A stretch of DNA of 10,785 nucleotides from Actinomycetes bacterium (lineage in GTDB: Bacteria > Actinomycetota > Actinomycetes > S36-B12 > UBA5976): assembly GCA_021784375.1 (NCBI GenBank), contig JAJXSV010000063.1, positions 1 through 10,785 of the forward strand. The letters are read 5' to 3'. The notes below the pieces were generated by a model that saw only the letters and a list, made by a program, of their open reading frames with translations, was not told where the DNA came from and searched no databases. Every line of letters starts with the position of its first letter. The stretch's first letter is position 1. A program made the translations under genes and the position numbers. Below are positions 1 to 5,915 of this stretch, in pieces.

Positions 1-72
1 CGAACCGTGGCGCTCGACCCTCGCAATGCCCAGTTCAAGCGGCTGCTCGTCCAGGACCTGGCCGCTGCCTAG
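1..72 (+). CDS. 3' end of an unidentified protein (partial, possibly TPR-like C-terminus)
   Basis: Frame 1 is open from the window edge to a TAG at 70-72 and gives the last 23 residues of a protein. The tail contains ALDPRNAQFKRLL followed by an Ala-rich end, which resembles the last helix of a tetratricopeptide-type repeat (the 'A-x-x-L-D-P-x-N' pattern at a repeat boundary). It also loosely resembles the tail of the O-antigen ligase-like protein at 2748-4466 (ALLNPLDPDNSSALARD). This is too little to assign a family. It could be another membrane/TPR protein of the same kind or any TPR protein. The gene converges on the reverse-strand gene that ends at 80. That this is a real coding end is moderately sure, from codon bias and the neat convergent junction; the function is unknown. 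Confidence 0.55.
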   Translation, partial: RTVALDPRNAQFKRLLVQDLAAA

Positions 73-87
73 TCCGCGATCAGCGGC
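61..87. terminator. small inverted repeat spanning two convergent stop codons
   Basis: GCCGCTG at 61-67 is the exact reverse complement of CAGCGGC at 81-87, giving a 7-bp stem with a 13-base loop. The loop holds the TAG stop of the left gene; the TGA of the reverse-strand gene (80-82) sits at the right base of the stem. A symmetric hairpin at a convergent junction could work as a shared terminator, but there is no T-tract on either side and the stem is short for a 70% GC genome, so this is weak. Confidence 0.3.
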
Positions 88-1537
88 GCGCCCAGGCCCG
101 GATGGGGCCGCTTCGCGTCATGCTCCGCCAGGCCGCGGAGGCGTCGAGGGCCCGGCTCAGTGCCGGGTAGCGCCCGGTGGGCATGGCCACGCATTGGGCG
201 CCGGCGGGTACCAGTGTCCCGGCGTGCGCTCGCAGGAGCAGGTCGCGGTCGGCCACCATGCGGGCCGGACCCCAGTAGTCGAGCCGTCCGTCGATCCAGG
301 GCTGCAGATCGGGGCGGACCAGGACGGCCACCGAGCCCGTGCCGTCGTCGGAGAAGAGACGGCAGTGCTGGGGCAGCGAGGTCAGTGCCGGCGCCTCCAG
401 GACGGCGTACGCCCTGGGTGCGAAGACGATGGCGAGGGGCAGGCAGGTGACCGCCAGCGCCGTGAGCACATTGCGCCAGTAGGCCTCGTGCAGGCGCTCG
501 CCCAGCCGGTGTTCGAGCCGGGCCGTGAGGCGCGGTGGCAAGCCGCTGCTGAGGGTCACGGCCATCGCGGGCATGGCGATGGACATGGCCAGGAAGGAGA
601 AGCGTTCGGCCGTGGCTCCTGCGACCTGGGCAGCCAGGGCCATGCCGATGAGCAGCGCGAGGAGCGAACGACCGGATCCGCCCCCGCGCAGCGCGCGCAG
701 CGAGAGCAGCAGGAGCAGCCAGCCGGCGAGGTACGCGCCGAGCGCCGCGCTTCCGAGGCTCCCCGGCGGGGACCACTCGGTGATGACGCCGCGACCCGCA
801 GACGCGACCCGACCGACCTGCTGCCAGACCGCGGGCCCCAGCGGCCCGGTGGACGCACCGACGATGGCCGCGGCCCCCCCTGCGACGGCGAGGGCGCCAC
901 CGCGTCGACCGTGGCCGACCGCCAGCCAGGCGAAGCCGGCGGCCACGCACAGCGAGTACGCAGTCCAGGATGCGTGAAGTCCGATGCCCACCCAGGCGAC
1001 GGCGAAGGAGCCGAGCGAAACCTTGGCGAGGGCGGTGGGCAGGGAGGTTGCGGCCAGCTTCGGGAGCAGGCGGTGGAACGCGGCCAGGGCCACGAGCAGC
1101 AGGACCACGGCGGGCAGGGCGGCCCGACCGGTCCAGGACGGTGGTTCGATGGCGAGGCTCAGGAGCAGGGCGATCGCGACGGCCGGCGTCGCCGCGCCGA
1201 GCGAGCGTGCCACCCAGGCCAGGCCCAGCGCGCAGAGGAAGAGTGTCACCACGGTGAGCGCGATGAGGCCGGGGCGACCGAGGTGCCAGGCCAGGCCGGC
1301 GAGGATCTCCCAGAGCGGCGAGGTCGGAGCGAAGTTGCCCGGCACGGGTGCCCAACTCCAACGATCGGCGTGCACGAAGCCGCCACCGGCCAGCACCTGC
1401 TGGCCCTCCCGCGCCATCCAGAACAGATCGGTCTCGGCGTCCGTGGCGGCACGCACGAGGGCCATGAGGAGGGCGGTGCAGGGGAGTAGGGCCCCGTGTC
1501 GCAGCAGGTCGACAAACCGCCGGACCCCGCTGTGCAT
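80..1537 (-). CDS. polytopic membrane protein, GT-C glycosyltransferase-like, uncharacterised
   Basis: This encodes 485 residues. Hydrophobic stretches suggest about 9-11 membrane spans (roughly residues 15-33, 77-110, 117-135, 139-158, 173-207, 214-234, 264-283, 290-332, 356-378). The segment after the first span, ETDLFWMAREGQQVLAGGG (35-53) then HADRWSW and SPLWEILAG, follows the D-x-D-x-x-W-H-x-x-x-G ... D-x-F-S-x ... W-L-x-E pattern of bacterial GT39-like membrane proteins. ITEWSPP (252-258) and a soluble C-terminal part with SDDGTGSVAVLV and WIDGRLDYWG (414-423) fit the same group. Such proteins are thought to move sugars from polyprenyl-phosphate carriers at the outer face of the membrane; donor and acceptor are unknown here. 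The first acidic residue of the motif is E35 and the usual His is replaced by Met41, so activity is uncertain. The ATG at 1537 is chosen because a TACGCT box lies exactly 6 bases upstream and no Shine-Dalgarno is present. The open frame continues upstream but antisense to rplM, without plausible protein character. Confidence 0.85.
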   Translation of the reverse strand: MHSGVRRFVDLLRHGALLPCTALLMALVRAATDAETDLFWMAREGQQVLAGGGFVHADRWSWAPVPGNFAPTSPLWEILAGLAWHLGRPGLIALTVVTLFLCALGLAWVARSLGAATPAVAIALLLSLAIEPPSWTGRAALPAVVLLLVALAAFHRLLPKLAATSLPTALAKVSLGSFAVAWVGIGLHASWTAYSLCVAAGFAWLAVGHGRRGGALAVAGGAAAIVGASTGPLGPAVWQQVGRVASAGRGVITEWSPPGSLGSAALGAYLAGWLLLLLSLRALRGGGSGRSLLALLIGMALAAQVAGATAERFSFLAMSIAMPAMAVTLSSGLPPRLTARLEHRLGERLHEAYWRNVLTALAVTCLPLAIVFAPRAYAVLEAPALTSLPQHCRLFSDDGTGSVAVLVRPDLQPWIDGRLDYWGPARMVADRDLLLRAHAGTLVPAGAQCVAMPTGRYPALSRALDASAAWRSMTRSGPIRAWARR

Positions 1538-1543
1538 GGCGCC

Positions 1544-1549
1544 AGCGTA
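1544..1549 (-). promoter_or_regulatory. -10 box TACGCT of a probable leaderless promoter
   Basis: Read on the reverse strand, TACGCT matches the TAnnnT -10 pattern and ends 6 bases before the ATG at 1537. Transcription would then start at or next to the A of the start codon. There is no recognisable -35 box 16-18 bases upstream and no ribosome binding site between box and start, as expected for leaderless actinobacterial genes. Confidence 0.55.
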
Positions 1550-1594
1550 CGAGCAGTGCGGCCCGGCGGCCGTGCGGCCCACGCAACGGGCGAT

Positions 1595-1624
1595 TTGTGC
1601 CGACAGCGCAACGGTCGGTACCGT
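1595..1624 (+). promoter_or_regulatory. candidate rplM-rpsI promoter (TTGTGC-N18-TACCGT)
   Basis: TTGTGC at 1595-1600 and TACCGT at 1619-1624, separated by 18 bases, form the best sigma-70-like pair in the region upstream of rplM. The -10 box overlaps a dyad, ACGGT (1611-1615) / ACCGT (1620-1624), which could be an operator or chance. Transcription from here would give a leader of roughly 105-110 bases before the GTG of rplM, in contrast to the leaderless arrangement of the neighbouring genes. The call rests on motif match and position only. Confidence 0.4.
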
Positions 1625-1640
1625 ATGCCCTTGCGTCCGA

Positions 1641-1660
1641 ACGCGTGCGCCCGCATGCGT
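1641..1660 (+). other. hairpin in the rplM mRNA leader
   Basis: ACGCGTGC at 1641-1648 pairs with GCATGCGT at 1653-1660: 8 pairs including one G-U, closed by a 4-base loop. A second, small GGGC/GCCC hairpin lies at 1700-1711 and the Shine-Dalgarno follows at 1726-1730. L13 operons in some other phyla have autoregulatory leaders. Whether this leader has such a role is unknown, and local hairpins are common by chance at this GC content. Confidence 0.3.
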
Positions 1661-1725
1661 AACGGAGGCAGTCGCGCCGCGCCCAATGGCTTCCCCTGAG
1701 GGCCGGTGCCCCCAAATGAACGAAC

Positions 1726-1730
1726 GAAGG
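1726..1730 (+). promoter_or_regulatory. Shine-Dalgarno GAAGG of rplM, fixing a GTG start
   Basis: GAAGG lies 8 bases before the GTG at 1739 and is the only good ribosome binding site near the start. The frame is open back to another GTG at 1706, but the extra 11 residues are not typical of L13, whereas the GTG at 1739 gives the usual M-R-T-F/Y start of actinobacterial L13. Confidence 0.75.
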
Positions 1731-1738
1731 TTATTGCT

Positions 1739-2182
1739 GTGCGCACATTCCAGCCGTCGGCCGCCACGGTCGAGCGTACGTGGTACGTCATTGACGCCCA
1801 GGACGTGGTCCTCGGACGCGTTGCCACCCAGGCTGCTGCGCTGCTGCGCGGCAAGCACAAGCCGACGTTCGCGCCGCACGTCGACTGCGGCGACTTCGTC
1901 ATCATCATCAACGCCGAGAAGGTGGCGCTGTCGGGCCAGAAGCTGCGCGACAAGTACGACTACCGGCACTCGAACTTCCCGGGTGGCCTGACCGCGACCT
2001 CCTACGGTGACCTCATCGAGAAGAACCCGCGTCGGCTCATCGAGAAGGCGGTCAAGGGGATGCTCCCGCACAACCGCCTCGGCCGTCAGTTGTCGAGCAA
2101 GCTCAAGGTTTACGCGGGTCCCGAGCACCCGCACACGGCGCAGAAGCCGGTGCCGTTCACGATCACCCAGGTTGCCCAGTAA
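1739..2182 (+). CDS. rplM: 50S ribosomal protein L13
   Basis: L13 is an early-assembling protein of the large ribosomal subunit that binds 23S rRNA. The 147-residue product has the usual length. It begins [20 protein letters not shown], followed by the conserved [19 protein letters not shown] (24-42), the [11 protein letters not shown] strand (52-62), the YRHSNFPGG loop (75-83) and the family signature [18 protein letters not shown] (105-122) continuing into [10 protein letters not shown]. The start is a GTG with a GAAGG site 8 bases upstream. It is the first gene of a two-gene unit with rpsI, 30 bases downstream, an order conserved across bacteria. Expression is probably driven by the candidate promoter near 1595-1624 with a leader of about 110 bases. 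Nothing is odd in the protein. Confidence 0.98.
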   Translation: MRTFQPSAATVERTWYVIDAQDVVLGRVATQAAALLRGKHKPTFAPHVDCGDFVIIINAEKVALSGQKLRDKYDYRHSNFPGGLTATSYGDLIEKNPRRLIEKAVKGMLPHNRLGRQLSSKLKVYAGPEHPHTAQKPVPFTITQVAQ

Positions 2183-2195
2183 CCACGCGGTGGTT
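2181..2195 (+). other. short hairpin between rplM and rpsI
   Basis: AACCAC (2181-2186) and GTGGTT (2190-2195) form a perfect 6-bp stem with a GCG loop, beginning inside the TAA stop of rplM. It ends 6 bases before the rpsI ribosome binding site AAGGA (2202-2206). It might tune or stabilise the intercistronic mRNA. It lacks a T-run and is unlikely to be a full terminator, since the two genes are normally co-expressed. Confidence 0.35.
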
Positions 2196-2212
2196 GGGAC
2201 TAAGGAACAGAC

Positions 2213-2665
2213 ATGACCGAAGAGATGTACACCACCGAGACCGAGGCGCCGGCCAAGGCCACGCGCGGCGCTGCCATCGCACCCGCCAATGCGACCGGCC
2301 GTCGTAAGGAAGCCATCGCGCGCGTCCGTCTCGTGCCGGGCACCGGACGCTGGACGGTCAACGGCCGCGACCTCGCGACCTACTTCCCGAACAAGCTGCA
2401 CCAGCAGGCCGTGAACGAGCCCTTCAAGCTCACCGAGCTCGAGGGTCGCTACGACGTCATCGCGACGCTCGTCGGCGGTGGCGTGAGTGGTCAGGCCGGG
2501 GCACTGCGCCTTGGCATCTCCCGTGCCCTCAACGAGATCGACCGTGAGGTGCTGCGCCCCGAACTCAAGAAGGCCGGCTTCCTCTCGCGGGACGCCCGCG
2601 TGAAGGAACGCAAGAAGTACGGCCTCAAGAAGGCGCGCAAGGCTTCGCAGTACAGCAAGCGCTGA
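2213..2665 (+). CDS. rpsI: 30S ribosomal protein S9
   Basis: S9 belongs to the small subunit head, and its C-terminal tail reaches the P-site tRNA. The product is 150 residues: an acidic/Ala-rich N-terminal extension of about 27 residues, common in actinobacterial S9, then the core starting [14 protein letters not shown]. The S9 signature [19 protein letters not shown] is at 88-106, and the basic tail [21 protein letters not shown] ends in the invariant S-K-R. The ATG at 2213 has AAGGA at 2202-2206, 6 bases upstream. A second in-frame ATG at 2225 lacks a comparable site. The gene is co-transcribed with rplM and is followed by a strong hairpin at 2681-2712 that should end the transcript. Confidence 0.98.
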   Translation: MTEEMYTTETEAPAKATRGAAIAPANATGRRKEAIARVRLVPGTGRWTVNGRDLATYFPNKLHQQAVNEPFKLTELEGRYDVIATLVGGGVSGQAGALRLGISRALNEIDREVLRPELKKAGFLSRDARVKERKKYGLKKARKASQYSKR

Positions 2666-2680
2666 GCGTCACCGAGTCTC

Positions 2681-2712
2681 CGAAGGGCCCCCGCCATCGC
2701 GGGGGCCCTTCG
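2681..2712 (+). terminator. hairpin terminator after rpsI
   Basis: CGAAGGGCCCCCGC (2681-2694) and GCGGGGGCCCTTCG (2699-2712) form a perfect 14-bp stem with a CATC loop, 15 bases after the rpsI stop codon. There is no T-tract behind it, which is common for actinobacterial hairpin terminators. The hairpin isolates the ribosomal protein unit from the next gene, whose -10 box begins only 23 bases further on. Confidence 0.85.
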
Positions 2713-2735
2713 ACGTTCCAGGGCCCCGCTCACCG

Positions 2736-2741
2736 TACTGT
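2736..2741 (+). promoter_or_regulatory. -10 box TACTGT of a probable leaderless promoter
   Basis: TACTGT fits TAnnnT and ends 6 bases before the ATG at 2748, which would place the transcription start at the start codon. No Shine-Dalgarno lies between box and start. Because a strong terminator sits just upstream, this gene needs its own promoter, which supports the call. Confidence 0.6.
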
Positions 2742-2747
2742 TGCCGC

Positions 2748-4466
2748 ATGCAACTCGTGCGGCAGCGACTGCGGCTCTACGCGTTCGCCGGCGCCGCGGC
2801 CACCACCCTGGTGGCGAGTCCGGCAGGCACGGACGGCTTCGGCATGATGAAGCTGCTCACGCTCTTCCTGTTCTCCAGTACCTGCGGCGTGATGGCGGTC
2901 CCACTGCTCGGTGGGGCTTGGCGTGCCCGCCGCGGTGCGCTCCTGGCAGCAGGTGCCTTCGTGCTGGCCCTCTTCCTCGTCCTGTGTATCGATGGTGGCA
3001 ACTACTTCCAGTCGGTCTACGGGGTCTTCGGTCGGGCCAACGGGCTGCTGGGCTACCTGTCGCTCACGGTCATGCTGCTCATCGTCGCGATCGGCTTCGA
3101 GGGCCCGATGCTGCCTTCGTTGCTCACGGCCCTGGTCTCCACGGGCGTCCTGCTCGGTGTCTACGGCACGGTGCAGACCCTCGGCCACGACCCCGTCGAC
3201 TGGCAGCGCTCCTATGAGAACCCGCTGATCGGAACCTTCGGCAACCCCGATTTCTCGGCGGCCTTCCTCGGCCTGGCCGGGGTGGCTGCCCTGGCCCTCG
3301 CGGTGGACGCGTCGAGGGCACCGCGGCTGCGTGCGCCCGCCATGATCGTCACGGTCTGGCTCGTCTGGCTGGCCTGGCGCACCACCACCATCCAGGGCCT
3401 GCTCGCCTTCGCGGTGGGCTGCAGTGTCATGCTGGCCGTCTGGCTGGGGTCTCCGGAGCGCCCGTCGTGGCTGGGCCGCCTGCGCCTGCCGTACCTGTCG
3501 CTGCTGGCAGCCGGTGGGACCCTCTTCGCCCTCGGCATCGCGAACCGCGGGCCGCTTGCGAGCCGCCTCTTCGACAGCAGCGTCGAGCAGCGCCTGTACA
3601 CCTGGCAGGCCGCGCTCAACATGTTCCGTGCCCGTCCATTCGCGGGCGTCGGCCTGGAGGCCTACGGCGACTGGTACCCGACGGTGCGGACGCCGGAGTC
3701 CATTCGCATCTTCGGGCAGGGCATGTTCTCCAACGAGGGGCACAGCGTGCTCCTCACCCTGCTGGGCACCGGTGGGCTGCTGCTGGCGGTGCCCTACGTC
3801 GGGCTGTGGCTGTTCGTCGGCTGGCGGGCCCTGCAGTTGAGCCGTCAAGCCAGCGGCCTGGCCACGGCCGGCCTCATCGCTGTGTGGGTCGCCTACCTGG
3901 TCGACACCCTGTTCTCCATGGACCAGCTGGGCGTTGCCGTGTGGGGCTGGCTGTTCGCCGGTGCCGTCCTGGCCGCGGGACGCCCGGCCCCCCCGGACTC
4001 CGTGCCGCAGGCGCGTCCGAGCCGTGCAGCGATGCTGGCGCGAGGGGCGGCGGTCGCGGGCATCGCCGCGCTGGTGCTCGCGGTGGGCCTGTTCCCGTTG
4101 CTCCTGGATCTCCGCATCACGCGGGCCGAGGCGCTCCCCGTGCACGACGCTCGCTCGCGCGCCGCTGCCCTGTCGGCCCTGCTCGAGGTCGCCGACCGGA
4201 CCCCCGAACCCGTGCGCCTGGTGAGCATCGCCAACCGCCTGCAGGAGATCGGCGCGGCCCCGCAGGCCCTCGCCCTGGCCCTGCGCGCCGCCGCCAGGTT
4301 CCCGGGGGAGGTCACGGTGTGGCGCTGGATCGCGCAGTACTACGAGCACGCCGGACAAGGGGCGATGGCCGTGACGGCACGCCGGCACATCGCACTCCTC
4401 AACCCCTTGGATCCCGACAACAGCAGCGCGCTGGCCCGGGACCGGGAAGCCGCCGCGACCTCCTAA
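2748..4466 (+). CDS. O-antigen ligase/polymerase-like membrane protein (Wzy_C superfamily)
   Basis: This 572-residue membrane protein has about 12 hydrophobic spans between residues 8 and 410, a further span near 430-455, and a soluble C-terminal tail of about 115 residues. Features of the WaaL/Wzy/PglL superfamily are visible: FGRANGLLGYLS (94-105), GTFGNPDFSAAFLGL (162-176), a large loop with RLYTWQAALNMFRARPFAGVG (282-302) and YGDWYPTVR, then NEGHSVLLTLLGTGG (329-343), and finally DTLFSMDQLGVAVWGW. Such proteins transfer or polymerise undecaprenyl-linked glycans at the outer face of the membrane; substrate and product cannot be told here. The tail (about 462-560) contains paired helices such as APQALALALRAAARFPGEVTVW that look like degenerate tetratricopeptide repeats, seen in some relatives. 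The gene stands alone: terminator upstream, 93 bases to glmM downstream. The start is supported by the TACTGT box 6 bases before the ATG. Confidence 0.88.
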   Translation: MQLVRQRLRLYAFAGAAATTLVASPAGTDGFGMMKLLTLFLFSSTCGVMAVPLLGGAWRARRGALLAAGAFVLALFLVLCIDGGNYFQSVYGVFGRANGLLGYLSLTVMLLIVAIGFEGPMLPSLLTALVSTGVLLGVYGTVQTLGHDPVDWQRSYENPLIGTFGNPDFSAAFLGLAGVAALALAVDASRAPRLRAPAMIVTVWLVWLAWRTTTIQGLLAFAVGCSVMLAVWLGSPERPSWLGRLRLPYLSLLAAGGTLFALGIANRGPLASRLFDSSVEQRLYTWQAALNMFRARPFAGVGLEAYGDWYPTVRTPESIRIFGQGMFSNEGHSVLLTLLGTGGLLLAVPYVGLWLFVGWRALQLSRQASGLATAGLIAVWVAYLVDTLFSMDQLGVAVWGWLFAGAVLAAGRPAPPDSVPQARPSRAAMLARGAAVAGIAALVLAVGLFPLLLDLRITRAEALPVHDARSRAAALSALLEVADRTPEPVRLVSIANRLQEIGAAPQALALALRAAARFPGEVTVWRWIAQYYEHAGQGAMAVTARRHIALLNPLDPDNSSALARDREAAATS

Positions 4467-4480
4467 ACGCGGACGGTGCC

Positions 4481-4511
4481 GGGCCCGCTCGCGATGGTCG
4501 CCTACGGGCCC
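4481..4511 (+). terminator. weak hairpin downstream of the O-antigen ligase-like gene
   Basis: GGGCCCG (4481-4487) is complementary to CGGGCCC (4505-4511), giving a 7-bp GC-only stem with a 17-base loop, 14 bases after the TAA stop. It could reduce read-through into glmM, which appears to have its own promoter. There is no T-tract, the loop is long, and it could be chance. Confidence 0.3.
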
Positions 4512-4547
4512 TGCGCGCTGCAGCCATGGCCCCTGCGGCCTCGCCGC

Positions 4548-4553
4548 TAGGCT
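4548..4553 (+). promoter_or_regulatory. -10 box TAGGCT of a probable leaderless promoter for glmM
   Basis: TAGGCT fits TAnnnT and ends 6 bases before the GTG at 4560, the same spacing as at the genes starting at 1537 (reverse) and 2748. No ribosome binding site lies between it and the start, and no clear -35 box is seen at the expected distance. It would be the main promoter of the glmM-glmS-acpS-nnr-alr operon. Confidence 0.55.
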
Positions 4554-4559
4554 CACGTT

Positions 4560-5906
4560 GTGGCTCGACTGTTTGGCACCGATGGTGTTCGCGGACTCGC
4601 GAATCGCGACCTCACCGCCGAACTGGCGCTCGACCTGGCCGTCGCCGCGGCCCACGTCCTGGCCGACGCGGGTGACTTCGCCGGCCACCGCCCCACCGCC
4701 GTCGTGGGTCGCGACCCCCGCATCAGCGGGGAGTTCCTCGAGGCCGCCGTGGTCGCCGGCCTGGCCAGCGCCGGCGTCGACGTCGTGCGCGTGGGCGTGG
4801 CTCCCACCCCCGCCATCGCCTTCCTCACCGGCCACACGGGAGCGGACATCGGCGTGGTCCTGTCCGCCTCGCACAACGCCATGCCGGACAACGGCATCAA
4901 GTTCTTCGCTCGCGGGGGCGCCAAGCTCGATGACAGCATCGAGGATGCCATCGAGGCCCGGCTCAACGAGCCCTGGCAGCGACCCACGGGGGCCGATGTC
5001 GGCCACATCATCGACGGCACGGAGATGGTGGAGCGCTACGTCGAGCACCTGGTGGGCTCACTCCCCAACCGGCTCGACGGGCTGCGGGTGGTGGTCGACT
5101 GCGCCAACGGGGCGGCCTTCCACGTGGCCCCGGAGGCCTACCGCCGGGCGGGGGCGGAGGTCATTGCCATCCATGCCGCCCCGAATGGCCTGAACATCAA
5201 CGATCAGTGCGGTTCCACGCACCTGGAGGACCTGCAGCGCGAAGTGGTGGCTCGGCAAGCCGATCTCGGCATCGGACACGACGGCGACGCCGACCGCTGT
5301 CTCGCCATCGATGCGGACGGGAACGTCGTCGACGGCGACCAGATCATGGCGGTGCTCGCGCTCGCCATGCGCGACCGCGGGGCGCTGCGCGCGAACACCG
5401 TGGTGGCCACGGTGATGTCGAACCTGGGCTTCAAGATCGCCATGCGCGAGGCCGGCATCGGGCTCATCGAGACCGCAGTGGGCGACCGCTACGTGCTGGA
5501 GGCGATGCGCGCCTCCGCGTACACGCTCGGCGGCGAGCAGAGCGGTCACGTCATCATGCTCGACCACGCGACCACCGGCGACGGCACGCTCACGGCCCTG
5601 CACCTGATGGCGCGCATGGCGCAGACCGGGCGCACCCTTGCCGAGTTGGCGGCGGTCATGCACCAGCTCCCGCAGGTGCTCATCAACGTGAAGGACGTCG
5701 ACAAGGCGCGGGTCGGCACCAACCAGGCCCTGAACACAGCGCTCACCAGTGCCGCCGAACGCCTGGGCGACAAGGGTCGGGTGCTGCTGCGACCGAGCGG
5801 CACGGAGCCGCTCGTGCGCGTCATGGTGGAGGCCCCCACCGCGGATCTCGCGCAGGAAGTGGCCGACGAACTGGTGGCCGTCGTCAGGGCCCAACTCTCC
5901 CTCTAA
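4560..5906 (+). CDS. glmM: phosphoglucosamine mutase
   Basis: GlmM converts glucosamine-6-phosphate to glucosamine-1-phosphate in the cytoplasm, on the way to UDP-GlcNAc for peptidoglycan. The 448-residue product has normal length and all key parts: N-terminal [15 protein letters not shown]; phosphoserine loop [18 protein letters not shown], where S104 is the catalytic serine that must be phosphorylated; magnesium loop DGDADR (241-246); sugar-binding GGEQSGH (324-330); and phosphate-binding [15 protein letters not shown] (411-425). The GTG start gives the family-typical N-terminus with no excess and lies 6 bases after a TAGGCT box. In many actinobacteria glmM directly follows rpsI; here the O-antigen ligase-like gene sits between them. 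The stop codon overlaps the glmS ribosome binding site, so the two are translated from one message. Confidence 0.98.
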   Translation: MARLFGTDGVRGLANRDLTAELALDLAVAAAHVLADAGDFAGHRPTAVVGRDPRISGEFLEAAVVAGLASAGVDVVRVGVAPTPAIAFLTGHTGADIGVVLSASHNAMPDNGIKFFARGGAKLDDSIEDAIEARLNEPWQRPTGADVGHIIDGTEMVERYVEHLVGSLPNRLDGLRVVVDCANGAAFHVAPEAYRRAGAEVIAIHAAPNGLNINDQCGSTHLEDLQREVVARQADLGIGHDGDADRCLAIDADGNVVDGDQIMAVLALAMRDRGALRANTVVATVMSNLGFKIAMREAGIGLIETAVGDRYVLEAMRASAYTLGGEQSGHVIMLDHATTGDGTLTALHLMARMAQTGRTLAELAAVMHQLPQVLINVKDVDKARVGTNQALNTALTSAAERLGDKGRVLLRPSGTEPLVRVMVEAPTADLAQEVADELVAVVRAQLSL

Positions 5907-5915
5907 GGACTGATT

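Noticed and set aside
26..1489. A 487-codon forward open frame opposite the GT-C-like gene
   Set aside because: Its translation is Gly/Arg/Gln/Glu-rich without structure, while the reverse strand gives regular hydrophobic spans and family motifs.
1538..2401. Upstream extension of the reverse membrane protein to 773 residues, antisense to rplM and the start of rpsI
   Set aside because: The extra 288 residues have no membrane-protein character, overlap ribosomal genes, and the ATG at 1537 has a -10 box at the expected leaderless spacing.
2730..5048. A 772-codon open frame on the reverse strand across the O-antigen ligase-like gene
   Set aside because: Gln/Gly/Arg/His-rich low-complexity translation with no recognisable fold, crossing a terminator, two promoters and the start of glmM. 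The forward frame has clear membrane spans and family motifs.
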